This document shows, piece by piece, positions 46,373 to 58,687 of a stretch of DNA of 64,000 bases. Made by a program: the position numbers and the translations under genes. Location of the stretch: contig NZ_FOGR01000005.1 of the NCBI RefSeq assembly GCF_900111275.1, positions 346,595-410,594 of the forward strand, written 5' to 3'. Below the pieces are notes generated by a model. The model worked only from the letters and a program-made list of their open reading frames with translations, had not been told where the DNA came from and did not search any database. The DNA is from Rhizobium sp. NFR03 (GTDB taxonomy: Bacteria > Pseudomonadota > Alphaproteobacteria > Rhizobiales > Rhizobiaceae). Position 1 is the first letter of the stretch, and each line of letters opens with the position of its first letter.

Positions 46373-47626
46373 ATGGCACGCATCGTGATGAAATTCGGCG
46401 GAACCTCCGTCGCGGACATGGATCGCATCCGGGTCGTTGCCCGCCATGTGAAACGCGAGGTGGATGCCGGACACGAGGTGGCCGTCGTCGTTTCCGCCAT
46501 GTCAGGCAAGACCAACGAGCTCGTCGGCTGGACGCGCGACGCTTCGCCCATGCACGATGCTCGCGAATATGACGCCGTCGTCGCCTCGGGTGAGCAGGTA
46601 ACGTCAGGGCTGCTCGCGATCGCACTGCAGCACATCGGCATCAACGCCCGCTCCTGGCAGGGCTGGCAGATCCCGATCCGCACCGATAACGCCCATGGCG
46701 CGGCGCGAATCATGGATATCGACGGTTCCGACCTCGTCCGCCGCTTCGGCGAGGGGCAGGTCGCCGTCATCGCCGGTTTCCAGGGCCTTGGGCCCGACAA
46801 CCGGATCGCGACGCTCGGCCGTGGCGGCTCGGACACGAGCGCGGTCGCCATCGCAGCTGCGGTGAAGGCCGATCGCTGCGACATCTATACCGACGTGGAC
46901 GGCGTCTACACGACCGACCCGCGCATCGTGCCGAAGGCGCGCCGGCTGAAGAAGATCGCATTCGAGGAAATGCTCGAAATGGCATCGCTCGGCGCCAAGG
47001 TGCTTCAGGTACGCTCCGTCGAGCTTGCCATGGTGCACAAGGTTCGCACCTTCGTGCGCTCCAGTTTCGAAGACCCGGACGCGCCCGGCATGGGCGATTT
47101 TCTGAACCCGCCGGGAACGCTGATTTGTGATGAGGAAGAGATCGTGGAACAGGAAGTCGTGACCGGCATCGCCTATGCCAAGGATGAGGCGCAAATTTCG
47201 CTGCGGCGTCTGGCCGATCGCCCGGGTGTCTCCGCCGCGATTTTCGGCCCTCTCGCCGAAGCGCACATCAATGTCGACATGATCGTCCAGAACATTTCCG
47301 AGGACGGATCGAAGACCGACATGACCTTTACCGTGCCCTCCGGCGACGTGGACAAGGCGCTGCGCGTGCTCGACGCGGAGAAGGACAAGGTCGGCTTCGA
47401 CGCGATCCAGAACGAATCGGGTCTCGCCAAGGTATCGGTCATCGGCATCGGCATGCGCAGCCATGCGGGCGTTGCTGCGTCCGCTTTCCGCGCGCTGGCC
47501 GAAAAGGGCATCAACATCAAGGCGATCACCACCTCGGAAATCAAGATTTCCATCCTGATCGACGGTGCGTACGCTGAATTGGCGGTTCGGACTTTGCATT
47601 CCGTCTACGGGCTGGATAAGAATTAA
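46373..47626 (+). CDS. lysC: Aspartate kinase
   Basis: A 417-residue aspartokinase that opens the lysine/methionine/threonine pathway. The N-terminal kinase motif is VMKFGGTSVAD, the nucleotide site TLGRGGSDTSAVA, and two C-terminal ACT domains (starting near residues 265 and 345) mediate feedback inhibition by lysine or threonine. It complements lysA at 11.7 kb. ptsP follows after 71 bases on the same strand. Confidence 0.95.
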   Translation: MARIVMKFGGTSVADMDRIRVVARHVKREVDAGHEVAVVVSAMSGKTNELVGWTRDASPMHDAREYDAVVASGEQVTSGLLAIALQHIGINARSWQGWQIPIRTDNAHGAARIMDIDGSDLVRRFGEGQVAVIAGFQGLGPDNRIATLGRGGSDTSAVAIAAAVKADRCDIYTDVDGVYTTDPRIVPKARRLKKIAFEEMLEMASLGAKVLQVRSVELAMVHKVRTFVRSSFEDPDAPGMGDFLNPPGTLICDEEEIVEQEVVTGIAYAKDEAQISLRRLADRPGVSAAIFGPLAEAHINVDMIVQNISEDGSKTDMTFTVPSGDVDKALRVLDAEKDKVGFDAIQNESGLAKVSVIGIGMRSHAGVAASAFRALAEKGINIKAITTSEIKISILIDGAYAELAVRTLHSVYGLDKN

Positions 47627-47697
47627 GCGAAGCGGCCGAAGTGCTGCCGGCCCGAGGTGCCTGCACCTCCACTCTTTGATCGGGGAGACGTTGCGCG

Positions 47698-49962
47698 ATG
47701 AGAGACCTGTCCGGTCCACGCGTTCTTCTCAAGCGGCTGCGCGAACTCATGGCGGAGCCGCTCGAGCCGCAGGAGCGGCTTGACCGGATCGTGCGCCAGA
47801 TCGCGCAGAACATGGTCGCGGAAGTCTGCTCGGTCTATGTGCTGCGCTCCGACGGTGTGCTGGAACTCTACGCGACGGAGGGTCTGAACAAGGACGCCGT
47901 CCATCTCGCCCAGCTTCAGATGGGGCAGGGCCTCGTCGGTACGATTGCCGCCAGCGCGCGTCCGCTCAATCTGTCCGACGCACAGTCCCATCCCGCCTTC
48001 ACCTACCTCCCGGAAACGGGGGAGGAGGTCTATCACTCCTTCCTCGGTGTGCCGATCCTGCGCACGGGACGGTCGCTCGGCGTTCTCGTCGTGCAGAACA
48101 AGGCAAGCCGCACCTATCGCGACGACGAGGTGGAGGCGCTTGAGACCACCGCCATGGTGCTGGCCGAAATGGTCGCCACGGGCGAACTCAAGAAGATCAC
48201 CCGGCCGGGCCTCGAACTCGACCTGTCCCGCCCGGTGACCATCGAGGGCTCCGGCTTCAACGAGGGCGTGGGCCTTGGCTATGTCGTGCTGCACGAGCCG
48301 CGCATCGTCGTCACCAATCTGCTGAACGACGATACGGACAAGGAGCTTTCGCGGCTGGGCGAAGCCCTGGGCTCGCTGCGGATCTCCATCGACGACATGC
48401 TCTCGCGTCGCGACGTCTCCATGGAAGGCGAGCACCGGGCGGTGCTCGAAGCCTACCGGATGTTTGCGCATGACCGTGGGTGGGTGCGCAAGCTCGAGGA
48501 GGCCATTCGCAACGGCCTGACGGCGGAAGCGGCCGTCGAGCGTGTGCAGAGCGAGACCAAGGCGCGGATGATGCGCCTGACGGACCCCTACCTGCGCGAG
48601 CGGATGCATGATTTCGACGATCTGGCGAACCGGCTGCTGCGACAGCTGACGGGCTATGGCGCGCGCGTTTCCGACAAGGATTTCCCGGTCGATGCCGTTG
48701 TCGTCGCCCGTGCGATGGGCGCGGCTGAACTGCTTGACTATCCCCGCGAGAATATTCGCGGCCTGGTGCTCGAAGACGGCGCGGTGACGAGCCATGTCGT
48801 CATCGTCGCCCGCGCCATGGGCATTCCGGTCGTCGGTCAAGCCGCAGGGGCGGTGGCGCTGGCCGAAAACGGCGATGCGATGATCATCGACGGCGACGAT
48901 GCCAAGGTGCATCTGCGCCCGATGGCCGATCTGCAGCGGGCCTATGAGGAGAAAGTCCGTCTGCGCGCACGGCGGCAGGAGCAGTTCCGTGCTCTTCGCG
49001 GTGTCGAGCCGATCACCCGGGATGGCAGCCGGATCAAGTTGCAGATGAATGCCGGCCTGATGGTGGACCTGCCGCAGCTGGACGAATCGGGTGCGGAGGG
49101 CATCGGGCTCTTCCGTACGGAACTTCAGTTCATGATCGCTTCGACCATGCCGCGCATGGAGGAGCAGGAGGCCTTCTACCGCAACGTTCTGAAACAGGCA
49201 GCCGGCAAGCCGGTGACTTTCCGCACGCTCGACATCGGCGGCGACAAGGTCGTGCCCTATTTCCGGGCTGCGGAAGAGGAAAACCCGGCGCTCGGCTGGC
49301 GGGCGATCCGCCTGTCGCTCGACCGGCCAGGCCTCTTGCGCACGCAGCTACGCGCTATGCTGCGGGCGTCTGCCGGCCAGGAACTGCGCATCATGCTGCC
49401 GATGGTGACGGAGGTTTTCGAGCTGAAGGCGGTGCGCGAGCTGCTGCAGAAGGAAATTCAGCGCCAGTCGAAGGTGGGCGAGCAACTGCCGCGCAAGCTG
49501 CAGTTCGGCGCGATGCTCGAAGTTCCCGCGCTGCTCTACCAGCTGGACGAGCTGATGAGCGAGGTTGATTTCGTTTCCGTCGGCTCCAACGATCTGTTTC
49601 AGTTCACCATGGCGGTGGATCGTGGCAATTCGCGTGTTTCGGATCGCTTCGACGTGTTGAGCCGTCCTTTCCTGCGCATGCTGCGCGACATCGTGCGTGC
49701 GGGTGAGCGGAACACCACCTCGGTCACGCTTTGCGGCGAGATGGCCTCGAAACCGCTCTCGGCTCTGGCGCTGCTTGCGATCGGCTTCCGCTCCCTGTCG
49801 ATGTCCCCGACGGCCGTCGGGCCGGTCAAGGCGATGCTGATGGCGACCGATCTGTCAACGCTTTCGCCGGAGTTGAACGCGCTGCTGGACGACACCAAGG
49901 GTACCCGCACGCCGCGGGAGCTGCTGAAGGCGTTTGCGGCGGAGAATGACATTCCGCTGTAG
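47698..49962 (+). CDS. ptsP: Nitrogen-PTS enzyme I (PEP-protein phosphotransferase)
   Basis: A 754-residue EI-Ntr. An N-terminal GAF domain occupies about residues 15-165, then the PEP-utilising region with phosphohistidine H366 in AVTSHVVIVARAMG, and the C-terminal PEP-binding barrel with GLFRTELQFM and SVGSNDLFQFTMAVDR. It phosphorylates NPr in the regulatory PTS-Ntr cascade linking carbon, nitrogen and potassium status. A terminator follows at 49986-50024. Confidence 0.95.
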   Translation: MRDLSGPRVLLKRLRELMAEPLEPQERLDRIVRQIAQNMVAEVCSVYVLRSDGVLELYATEGLNKDAVHLAQLQMGQGLVGTIAASARPLNLSDAQSHPAFTYLPETGEEVYHSFLGVPILRTGRSLGVLVVQNKASRTYRDDEVEALETTAMVLAEMVATGELKKITRPGLELDLSRPVTIEGSGFNEGVGLGYVVLHEPRIVVTNLLNDDTDKELSRLGEALGSLRISIDDMLSRRDVSMEGEHRAVLEAYRMFAHDRGWVRKLEEAIRNGLTAEAAVERVQSETKARMMRLTDPYLRERMHDFDDLANRLLRQLTGYGARVSDKDFPVDAVVVARAMGAAELLDYPRENIRGLVLEDGAVTSHVVIVARAMGIPVVGQAAGAVALAENGDAMIIDGDDAKVHLRPMADLQRAYEEKVRLRARRQEQFRALRGVEPITRDGSRIKLQMNAGLMVDLPQLDESGAEGIGLFRTELQFMIASTMPRMEEQEAFYRNVLKQAAGKPVTFRTLDIGGDKVVPYFRAAEEENPALGWRAIRLSLDRPGLLRTQLRAMLRASAGQELRIMLPMVTEVFELKAVRELLQKEIQRQSKVGEQLPRKLQFGAMLEVPALLYQLDELMSEVDFVSVGSNDLFQFTMAVDRGNSRVSDRFDVLSRPFLRMLRDIVRAGERNTTSVTLCGEMASKPLSALALLAIGFRSLSMSPTAVGPVKAMLMATDLSTLSPELNALLDDTKGTRTPRELLKAFAAENDIPL

Positions 49963-49985
49963 GGCTGGGGCTCGGTTGAAGAAGA

Positions 49986-50024
49986 CCCTCTTTGCCCTGC
50001 CGGGCAGAGAGGGATTTTCTGTTT
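49986..50024 (+). terminator. Terminator of ptsP
   Basis: A 12-base-pair stem (CCCTCTTTGCCC with GGGCAGAGAGGG, one G-T pair) around a TGCC loop, followed by a T-rich tail. It lies 23 bases after the ptsP stop. Confidence 0.8.
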
Positions 50025-50073
50025 CCGGCATCTAACATTCGATAATTCGCCGCAGAGCGGCCTGGAGTAAGCA

Positions 50074-51156
50074 TTGGCCACATTACCTGTCGAGAAAATG
50101 CGAGAGCTGGAGCGGCGGTTCGGGGAGATCGAGGCGCGCATGTCGGCGGGGCCGGCGGCCGATGTCTATGTGAAGCTGGCATCGGAATATTCCGAGTTGC
50201 AGCCCGTCGTCGCCAAGATCCGCCAGTACGAGAAGGCGCGGGCCGAGCTTTCCGATATCGAGACGTTGCTTTCCGACAAGGCGACCGACCGCGATATGCG
50301 CGACCTTGCCGAGATGGAAAAGCCGGAGATCGAAGAGCGGCTGGAAAAGCTCGCAAGCGAGATGCAGATCCTGCTTCTGCCGAAGGATGCCGCCGACGAA
50401 AAGAGCGCGATCCTCGAAATCCGTGCGGGAACGGGTGGCTCGGAGGCTGCGCTTTTCGCCGGCGATCTCTTCCGCATGTACGAGCGCTATGCTGCCGACA
50501 AGGGCTGGAAGGTCGAGGTGCTCAGCGCCAGCGACGGTGACGCCGGCGGGTTCAAGGAAATCATTGCGACGGTGACCGGCCGCGGGGTTTTCTCCAAGCT
50601 GAAGTTCGAATCCGGTGTCCATCGCGTCCAGCGCGTGCCGGATACGGAAACGCAGGGACGCATTCACACCTCCGCCGCCACCGTCGCCGTGCTGCCGGAG
50701 GCCGAGGATATCGACATCGACATCCGCGCCGAGGACATCCGCATCGACACGATGCGCTCGTCGGGTGCAGGCGGCCAGCACGTCAACACGACGGATAGCG
50801 CCGTGCGTATCACGCATATGCCGTCTGGTATCGTGGTCACGAGTTCGGAGAAATCGCAACACCAGAACCGGGCGAAAGCCATGCAGGTTCTTCGTTCGCG
50901 TCTCTACGACATGGAGCGGCAGAAGGCCGACAGCGAGCGCTCGGCATCCCGCAAGAGCCAGGTCGGTTCCGGCGACCGGTCCGAACGCATTCGGACCTAT
51001 AATTTTCCGCAAGGTCGCGTCACCGATCACCGTATCAACCTGACGCTCTATAAGATCGACCGGATGATGATGGGCGAGATCGACGAGGTGGTGGATGCGC
51101 TGCTTGCCGACTATCAGGCCGACCAGCTTGCCCGCCTCGGCGAACAGCAGGGCTGA
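50074..51156 (+). CDS. prfA: Peptide chain release factor 1
   Basis: A 360-residue class I release factor that reads UAA/UAG. The catalytic GGQ lies at residues 233-235 ([12 protein letters not shown]); Q235 is the target of the adjacent PrmC. The start is TTG, with GGAG 6 bases earlier, and the protein opens [16 protein letters not shown]. prmC begins 3 bases after the stop. Confidence 0.96.
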   Translation: MATLPVEKMRELERRFGEIEARMSAGPAADVYVKLASEYSELQPVVAKIRQYEKARAELSDIETLLSDKATDRDMRDLAEMEKPEIEERLEKLASEMQILLLPKDAADEKSAILEIRAGTGGSEAALFAGDLFRMYERYAADKGWKVEVLSASDGDAGGFKEIIATVTGRGVFSKLKFESGVHRVQRVPDTETQGRIHTSAATVAVLPEAEDIDIDIRAEDIRIDTMRSSGAGGQHVNTTDSAVRITHMPSGIVVTSSEKSQHQNRAKAMQVLRSRLYDMERQKADSERSASRKSQVGSGDRSERIRTYNFPQGRVTDHRINLTLYKIDRMMMGEIDEVVDALLADYQADQLARLGEQQG

Positions 51157-51159
51157 CCG

Positions 51160-52059
51160 GTGGCCGACACGATCGACAGCCTGCTCGCCGAGATGCGGAC
51201 GGCCCTTCGCCAGGCGGATTTCGAAGATCCGGCTCAGGAAGCGCGTATTCTCGTGGGAGGTTTGCTCGGTCTGACGCCGACGAAGCTGATGAGCCGGGGC
51301 GGGGACGTTGTTGCTGCGGACAAGGTCGCCCTGATCCGCGCCGGGATCGCGCGGCGGCTGGCCCGCGAGCCGCTGCACCGCATTCTCGGCGCACGGGATT
51401 TCTATGGGCTGACATTGTCGCTTTCCCCTGAAACGCTGGAGCCGCGCCCGGACACGGAGACGCTTGTCGAGGCGATGTTGCCGCATGTGCGGGCGACGGT
51501 TGCGCGGGTCGGGCAGTGCCGGATTCTCGACCTGGGAACAGGCACCGGAGCGATCTGTCTTGCCCTGCTCAGTGCGGTTGCGGAGGCCAAAGGCGTCGGC
51601 GTGGATCTTTCCAAGGATGCGCTTTCGACCGCAAGCGCCAATGCGCAGGCGCATGGTCTGTCCGACCGGTTTCGCGCGGTCCAGAGCGACTGGTTTGAAA
51701 AGATCGACGGGCGTTACCATATCATCGTCTCGAACCCCCCTTACATCCGGTCAGAGATCATCGACGCGCTGGACCCGGAGGTTCGGCTTTTCGACCCGTT
51801 GCTCGCGCTCGATGGCGGCGCGGAGGGGCTGGATGCCTATCGTATTATCGCCGCGCGTGCGGCTGTTTTTCTTGAAGATGAGGGCGTGATCGGACTGGAG
51901 ATCGGCTTCGATCAGAAGGACAGCGTGACGCAGATCTTCAGGGACGAAGGGTTCGAGAGGACCGCTTTCCTGCGCGATCTTGGCGGAAACGACCGGGTGC
52001 TCGTCTTTCGCCGTGCGGATGCTGGCGCGGCGCGAGCGATGCGCACGGCAGCCTGTTGA
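51160..52059 (+). CDS. prmC: Release factor glutamine methyltransferase
   Basis: A 299-residue N5-glutamine methyltransferase that methylates the GGQ glutamine of release factors. The N-terminal five-helix domain is followed by motif I ILDLGTGTGAICLAL and the catalytic SNPPYIRS. GTG start, 3 bases after prfA. The pair is an operon in most bacteria. Confidence 0.94.
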   Translation: MADTIDSLLAEMRTALRQADFEDPAQEARILVGGLLGLTPTKLMSRGGDVVAADKVALIRAGIARRLAREPLHRILGARDFYGLTLSLSPETLEPRPDTETLVEAMLPHVRATVARVGQCRILDLGTGTGAICLALLSAVAEAKGVGVDLSKDALSTASANAQAHGLSDRFRAVQSDWFEKIDGRYHIIVSNPPYIRSEIIDALDPEVRLFDPLLALDGGAEGLDAYRIIAARAAVFLEDEGVIGLEIGFDQKDSVTQIFRDEGFERTAFLRDLGGNDRVLVFRRADAGAARAMRTAAC

Positions 52060-52444
52060 AAACAGCCTGTTTACTGCCTTGGCAATGCGATGTTCTTTTC
52101 GCAGACGCAAAGAAAAGGCTTGGAATTGGCGGGGAAGACGGATAGGTTGCCGCCACGCACTGAGCAGACGGTCAAGGATGTCGGGATTCGTTCCGGTCAG
52201 ACCTCTCCGCAGGGAATGCTCTTCTGACACAAGAGCTTGGGTCGACAGTGCCTGGTGCGGGTACCTGTTAATTTGACGCCAACCAGCGAGATGCCTTTTC
52301 AGGCTGCTGGGTCGCGGCGTGCCTTCTCGGTTCGACTCCCCCTTATGTCGGGAGCTGCGAGAAGGTGTTTACCACGATGGCCGGAGCCATGAGGCCGGAC
52401 GCCATATGAACCATCATGATCAAGAGATTTCGGGTGACGATAGG
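52060..52444. other. Region between prmC and the DUF4167 gene
   Basis: 385 bases. It may hold the promoter of the DUF4167 gene; no clear -35/-10 pair or hairpin is evident. The open frame of the DUF4167 gene extends back to 52319, but that extension is not conserved-looking. Confidence 0.4.
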
Positions 52445-53419
52445 ATGAGGCCAGGACAGCAGAACAAGCGCGGCCGTGGGCGTAACAACAATAATAATAA
52501 CAACAATAACAATGGCGGCGGCGGCAACAATCATAACCGGAAGGGGCAGAACCCGCTCACCCGGACCTATGACAGCTCCGGCCCCGACGTGAAGATCCGC
52601 GGCACCGCGCAGCATATTGCCGAGAAGTACACGACGCTCGCGCGGGATGCGCAGAGCTCCGGCGACCGGGTCATCGCCGAAAACTATCTCCAGCATGCCG
52701 AGCACTATAACCGCATCATCGCAGCCGCACAGGCGCAGATGCAGGAGCGCTTCCAGCGTGACGATCGCCCGTCCTACGATGGCAACGACATGGACGGTAA
52801 CGACCGTGACGGCATGATGGACGACGATCAGGACCAGGGCTACGACGATCAGCCGGTCATGCAGCAGCCGACACCCCGCCGAGAACAGCCCCGCCAGCAG
52901 CAGCCTCAACAGCGCACGGAACGCACCGAACGGCCGGACCGTCAGGAACGCGCCGAGCGGAGCGAACGTCCGGTTCAGGCGGATCGCGCCGAGCGGACGG
53001 AACGTCCGGAGCGTAATGAGCAGGCAGAGCGGCCGGAGCGTACAGAACGCGCCGAACGTACGGAAAGACCCGAACGTGCTGAACGGCCCGAGCGGGCGGA
53101 ACGCGCTGAACGGAGCGAACGTCCGGAGCGGGCGGAACGTGCACCGCGCGCCGAGCGTCAGCCCCGGGCGGAACGTCCGATCGCTGCCGAGCACCCTGTT
53201 GCCGCGACGCCGGAAACGGTCATCGATGGCACGGGTCCGCAGCCGGAGATCGACGGCACGCCCGCCGAAGTCAACATCGAAGATGAGGCCTCCGCAGGCC
53301 GCGCCCCGCGGCGCCGGGCCGCACCGCGTCCTCGTCGCCCGCGCCGCACCGAAGGTGCCGCGGAAGAGGGTGCCGGCGGCGAACAGCCGGAAGCCCCGGC
53401 TCTGGCCGATTCCGAATAA
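52445..53419 (+). CDS. DUF4167 protein with long charged repeat tail
   Basis: A 324-residue protein beginning MRPGQQNKRGRGR, with a run of ten asparagines (residues 14-23) and a Gly-rich stretch. A conserved alpha-helical DUF4167 domain follows at about residues 40-105 (RGTAQHIAEKYTTLARDAQ and YLQHAEHYNRIIAAAQ). The rest is disordered: about 90 residues of repeated E-R-x-E-R-P units, then an acidic/Arg-rich C-terminus (RRRAAPRPRRPRR). Rhizobial DUF4167 proteins have no assigned function; the RG/N-rich head suggests RNA binding. The start at 52445 is preferred; an in-frame ATG at 52406 is possible. Confidence 0.82.
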   Translation: MRPGQQNKRGRGRNNNNNNNNNNGGGGNNHNRKGQNPLTRTYDSSGPDVKIRGTAQHIAEKYTTLARDAQSSGDRVIAENYLQHAEHYNRIIAAAQAQMQERFQRDDRPSYDGNDMDGNDRDGMMDDDQDQGYDDQPVMQQPTPRREQPRQQQPQQRTERTERPDRQERAERSERPVQADRAERTERPERNEQAERPERTERAERTERPERAERPERAERAERSERPERAERAPRAERQPRAERPIAAEHPVAATPETVIDGTGPQPEIDGTPAEVNIEDEASAGRAPRRRAAPRPRRPRRTEGAAEEGAGGEQPEAPALADSE

Positions 53420-53743
53420 GCGGTCGCAAGATCATGAGAACTGGAAGGGCGGCGGCAACGTCGCCCTTTTTCGTGGGTGGTTGCAGACGATAGGACATGG
53501 CAGAGCGGTCGATGCTGCCGAGCGGCTTGTCCCCGCCGCACCGGGAAAACCTTCGTTCCGAATGATCTCCTGATACGCGGTCGAGGGATCGTCACGCGAA
53601 CGGGGGAGAAGCCGCACGCTGCTACGGAACTCCAATTCACAGACCCCTTTCGAAGCCAAAGAGCCGACGCGTCATCTCTGGCCAAGGCTAAACAATCGGC
53701 CGTGCAGCAGTTGAAACTTATCGTCCACGCGCATTCGGTCTTG
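53420..53743. other. Intergenic region after the DUF4167 gene
   Basis: 324 bases. It contains the terminator at 53445-53471 and then nothing I can support as a gene up to the minus-strand gene ending at 53744; the open frames here have poor composition and no ribosome site. Confidence 0.45.
53445..53471 (+). terminator. Terminator of the DUF4167 gene
   Basis: A 10-base-pair stem (AAGGGCGGCG with CGTCGCCCTT, one G-T pair) closed by a GCAA tetraloop and followed by five Ts. Confidence 0.85.
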
Positions 53744-54112
53744 CTATTTTCCCATATAGCTCTTTTGCCCATTATCCGACAGACAGAACCGGCCGCCGCG
53801 CGGGCCGGTGCAGAACATGCCGCTGCGGCAGCTACAGGTCGTCGTGTTTGTTGTCGGCGCCCATTGCGGTGAGGAATTGAGAAGACCGAGGGGTTGACGG
53901 GGTGTCGAGCAGGATTTCTTGCTGGCGCTGATCGAGCCGTCGCGGCAGATGAAGCGCTCTCCCTGACAACGCTCGATGCCGCCTTTCTTGCCGCTGCATG
54001 GCGTGTTTCCGGCGGCGGACGCCTCCCCGGCAGTAAGGCCTGAAAGTGATATGGCGACGGCACTGGCGGAGATCTTGCGCCAAAAAGAATGTGTCGGGTA
54101 GGCGGGTCGCAT
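53744..54112 (-). CDS. Small exported cysteine-rich protein
   Basis: A predicted 122-residue protein. The N-terminal helix SASAVAISLSGLTAGEASAA reads as a signal peptide with cleavage near AGEASAA. The mature part has many cysteines: GNTPCSGKKGGIERCQGERF, then FICRDGSISASKKSC, and a C-terminal CSCRSGMFCTGPRGGRFC (each abbreviated). The first pattern recurs in short uncharacterised rhizobial secreted proteins I recall only generally. The ATG at 54112 is chosen because it opens the signal peptide; an earlier frame exists. Function unknown. Confidence 0.65.
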   Translation of the reverse strand: MRPAYPTHSFWRKISASAVAISLSGLTAGEASAAGNTPCSGKKGGIERCQGERFICRDGSISASKKSCSTPRQPLGLLNSSPQWAPTTNTTTCSCRSGMFCTGPRGGRFCLSDNGQKSYMGK

Positions 54113-54302
54113 GCATCCGTTCCGGGAAAATTCAATTAGCTCAGGTGAAGGTTGCCTCGATGCTCGGCATTTCGGAGCGTTTGTCAATTCTTACAAAAGG
54201 GATGCAAGCGATTTGACAGGTCGTCACGGCGTCGCCAATGGGGATATGGTTGCCACCGAGGGCGCTCGACATCGCCCTATCGTTATAGGGAAGGGGCCGG
54301 CC

Positions 54303-54908
54303 ATGGCTGGAGATGATCAGACCTGGAAGATCCTGCATTCGCGGTCGCTGATTCGTGATCGGCATATCGATGTCCGCATGGATGCCTGCGAAACACCGTC
54401 CGGGTTGCGCGTCGATCCTTATTATGTGCTGACCTATCCTGACTGGGTCGTCGTCGTCGCGATTACGCCGGACCGGCAGATGGTGCTGGTTCGCCAGTAT
54501 CGGCATGGTGCCGGCAAGGTATTGCTCGAAGCCCCGGCCGGAAGCATCGAGCCGAGCGATGAGGATCCGGAAGCGGCGGCCCGGCGGGAGCTTCTGGAGG
54601 AAACGGGATATCGCTGCGAGCAGATGGAGTGGTTGAGTTCACTTTATCCCAATCCCTCGATGCAGACGAACAAGGTGCATGCCTTTCTCGCCCGTGATGT
54701 CATCCGGGTGGGGGATCAACAGCTCGATCCGGAAGAAGACGGGATGACGGTCGAGCTTCTGCCCATCGAAACAGTGCTCGCCGGTTTGGGCACGGGGCTC
54801 ATCGGTCAGTCGATGCATGTCGCTGCGATCCTTCAGGCAATGACGGTGCTGCCGGTGGTCAAGCCGGCGCCTTCCCAGCCTGCAACGCTCAGGGCGGGGG
54901 AAACGTGA
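54303..54908 (+). CDS. Nudix hydrolase (ADP-ribose pyrophosphatase-like)
   Basis: A 201-residue Nudix enzyme. The box runs GSIEPSDEDPEAAARREL then LEETGY, preceded by VLVRQYRHGAGKVLLEAPAG as in ADP-ribose/sugar-nucleotide hydrolases. Substrate inferred. The ATG at 54303 has AAGGGG nearby; the frame is open upstream but unconserved. The DUF429 start overlaps the stop by 4 bases (GTGA), so they are coupled. Confidence 0.85.
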   Translation: MAGDDQTWKILHSRSLIRDRHIDVRMDACETPSGLRVDPYYVLTYPDWVVVVAITPDRQMVLVRQYRHGAGKVLLEAPAGSIEPSDEDPEAAARRELLEETGYRCEQMEWLSSLYPNPSMQTNKVHAFLARDVIRVGDQQLDPEEDGMTVELLPIETVLAGLGTGLIGQSMHVAAILQAMTVLPVVKPAPSQPATLRAGET

Positions 54909-55801
54909 CGCTACCCGACGGGATACGGGTGTTCGGCGTCGATTTCACATCCGCTCCCTCGCGGCGAAAGCCGATCGTCTGCGTCGAGTGCCGGCTGGAC
55001 GGTGAGGCGTTACGATTCGAGGCGATGCATCGCTGGACGGATTTTCATGGTTTCACTGACTTTCTGTCTTCGTCCGGTCCCTGGATTGCCGGCCTCGACT
55101 TTCCCTTTGGGCAGTCACGCAGGTTCATCGAGACGATTGGCTGGCCACCGGCCTGGGAGGATTACGTCAGCCATGTCGCCGGCCTGTCACGCGCCGCGTT
55201 CTACGAGGCTTTGACCCAATACCGTCTGCCGCGCGCAACCGGCGACAAGGAGCACCAGCGTTTCATCGACCGTTCGACGGGGGGAATCAGTCCGCAGAAG
55301 CTGCACGGGGTGCCCGTCGGCTTGATGTTCTACGAGGGCGCGCGCCGGCTGCTCGCATCCGATGTGCACCTGCCGCTTCTGCGGGCAGGCGATCTGAGAC
55401 GAGTCGTGGTCGAGGCTTATCCCGGCGTGATGGCGCGGCGGCTGATCGGGCGGCGGTCCTACAAGAACGATACGCGCAGCCTGCAGACGGCGGAGCATCG
55501 GTCAGCTCGTCTCGATCTGTTCGACCATCTTTGCGATGCGGCGTCGAACCGATCCCTCTCCGGCTTGCGGGTCGAGGCACCGCGGTCGGTTGCCGAGGAC
55601 CCGAGCGGGGATGGGCTGGATGCGCTCCTTTGTGCGGTGCAAGCAGGCTGGGCTTATGGGCGCAAAGACACCGGTTTCGGCATTCCGCAGCATGCCGATC
55701 CGCTGGAAGGCTGGATCGTCGATCCGGCTCTTTTGAACGTGTCCGATAGAGATGGAACAATCTCTCGTCAAAGCGGGAATGAGGAGATTTTAGCTCTTTA
55801 A
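54905..55801 (+). CDS. DUF429 family protein
   Basis: A 298-residue protein from a GTG start. The N-terminal [18 protein letters not shown] and [12 protein letters not shown] resemble the RNase-H-like fold of DUF429; the acidic residues in GVDFTSA and AGLDFPF could bind metal. Function unknown. It is translationally coupled to the Nudix gene, suggesting a shared nucleotide-related task. Confidence 0.8.
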   Translation: MTLPDGIRVFGVDFTSAPSRRKPIVCVECRLDGEALRFEAMHRWTDFHGFTDFLSSSGPWIAGLDFPFGQSRRFIETIGWPPAWEDYVSHVAGLSRAAFYEALTQYRLPRATGDKEHQRFIDRSTGGISPQKLHGVPVGLMFYEGARRLLASDVHLPLLRAGDLRRVVVEAYPGVMARRLIGRRSYKNDTRSLQTAEHRSARLDLFDHLCDAASNRSLSGLRVEAPRSVAEDPSGDGLDALLCAVQAGWAYGRKDTGFGIPQHADPLEGWIVDPALLNVSDRDGTISRQSGNEEILAL

Positions 55802-55955
55802 TTCGGCAAAAATGGCTCCCATATCTCAGGTCGAAGCGGGAAGAGGCTGCGATCCGCAGCGTCTTCCTTGCATTACGAGGCTTGCCGATTTCGGGAGCCT
55901 GATCCCAACCGCCGGGACGTGCCGCATGGGCGTTCCGGTTCCAAGGAGGTACACG

Positions 55956-58562
<2,607 letters not shown>

Positions 58563-58585
58563 TCGTCTCGCCTGATGCGCTGCAG

Positions 58586-58617
58586 GGCCTTCCCGGGGAA
58601 ACCGGGGAGGCCTTTTT
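58586..58617 (+). terminator. Terminator of clpB
   Basis: An 11-base-pair stem (GGCCTTCCCGG with CCGGGGAGGCC, one T-G pair), loop GGAAA, then five Ts. It is 24 bases past the clpB stop. Confidence 0.88.
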
Positions 58618-58687
58618 GTCTCGTGACCTTAATCTCACGGTAAGCCCGATGGGTAAGAAATACAGCGCGGCGAAGAGAGGCGAGGAC

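Noticed and set aside
52343..53194. A 283-codon minus-strand frame opposite the DUF4167 gene, rich in Phe/Arg/Leu
   Set aside because: It mirrors the E-R-P repeats; repeated composition explains it.
55802..55955. A heat-shock promoter upstream of clpB
   Set aside because: CCCATATCT resembles an RpoH -10 element, but no convincing -35 sits at the right distance.
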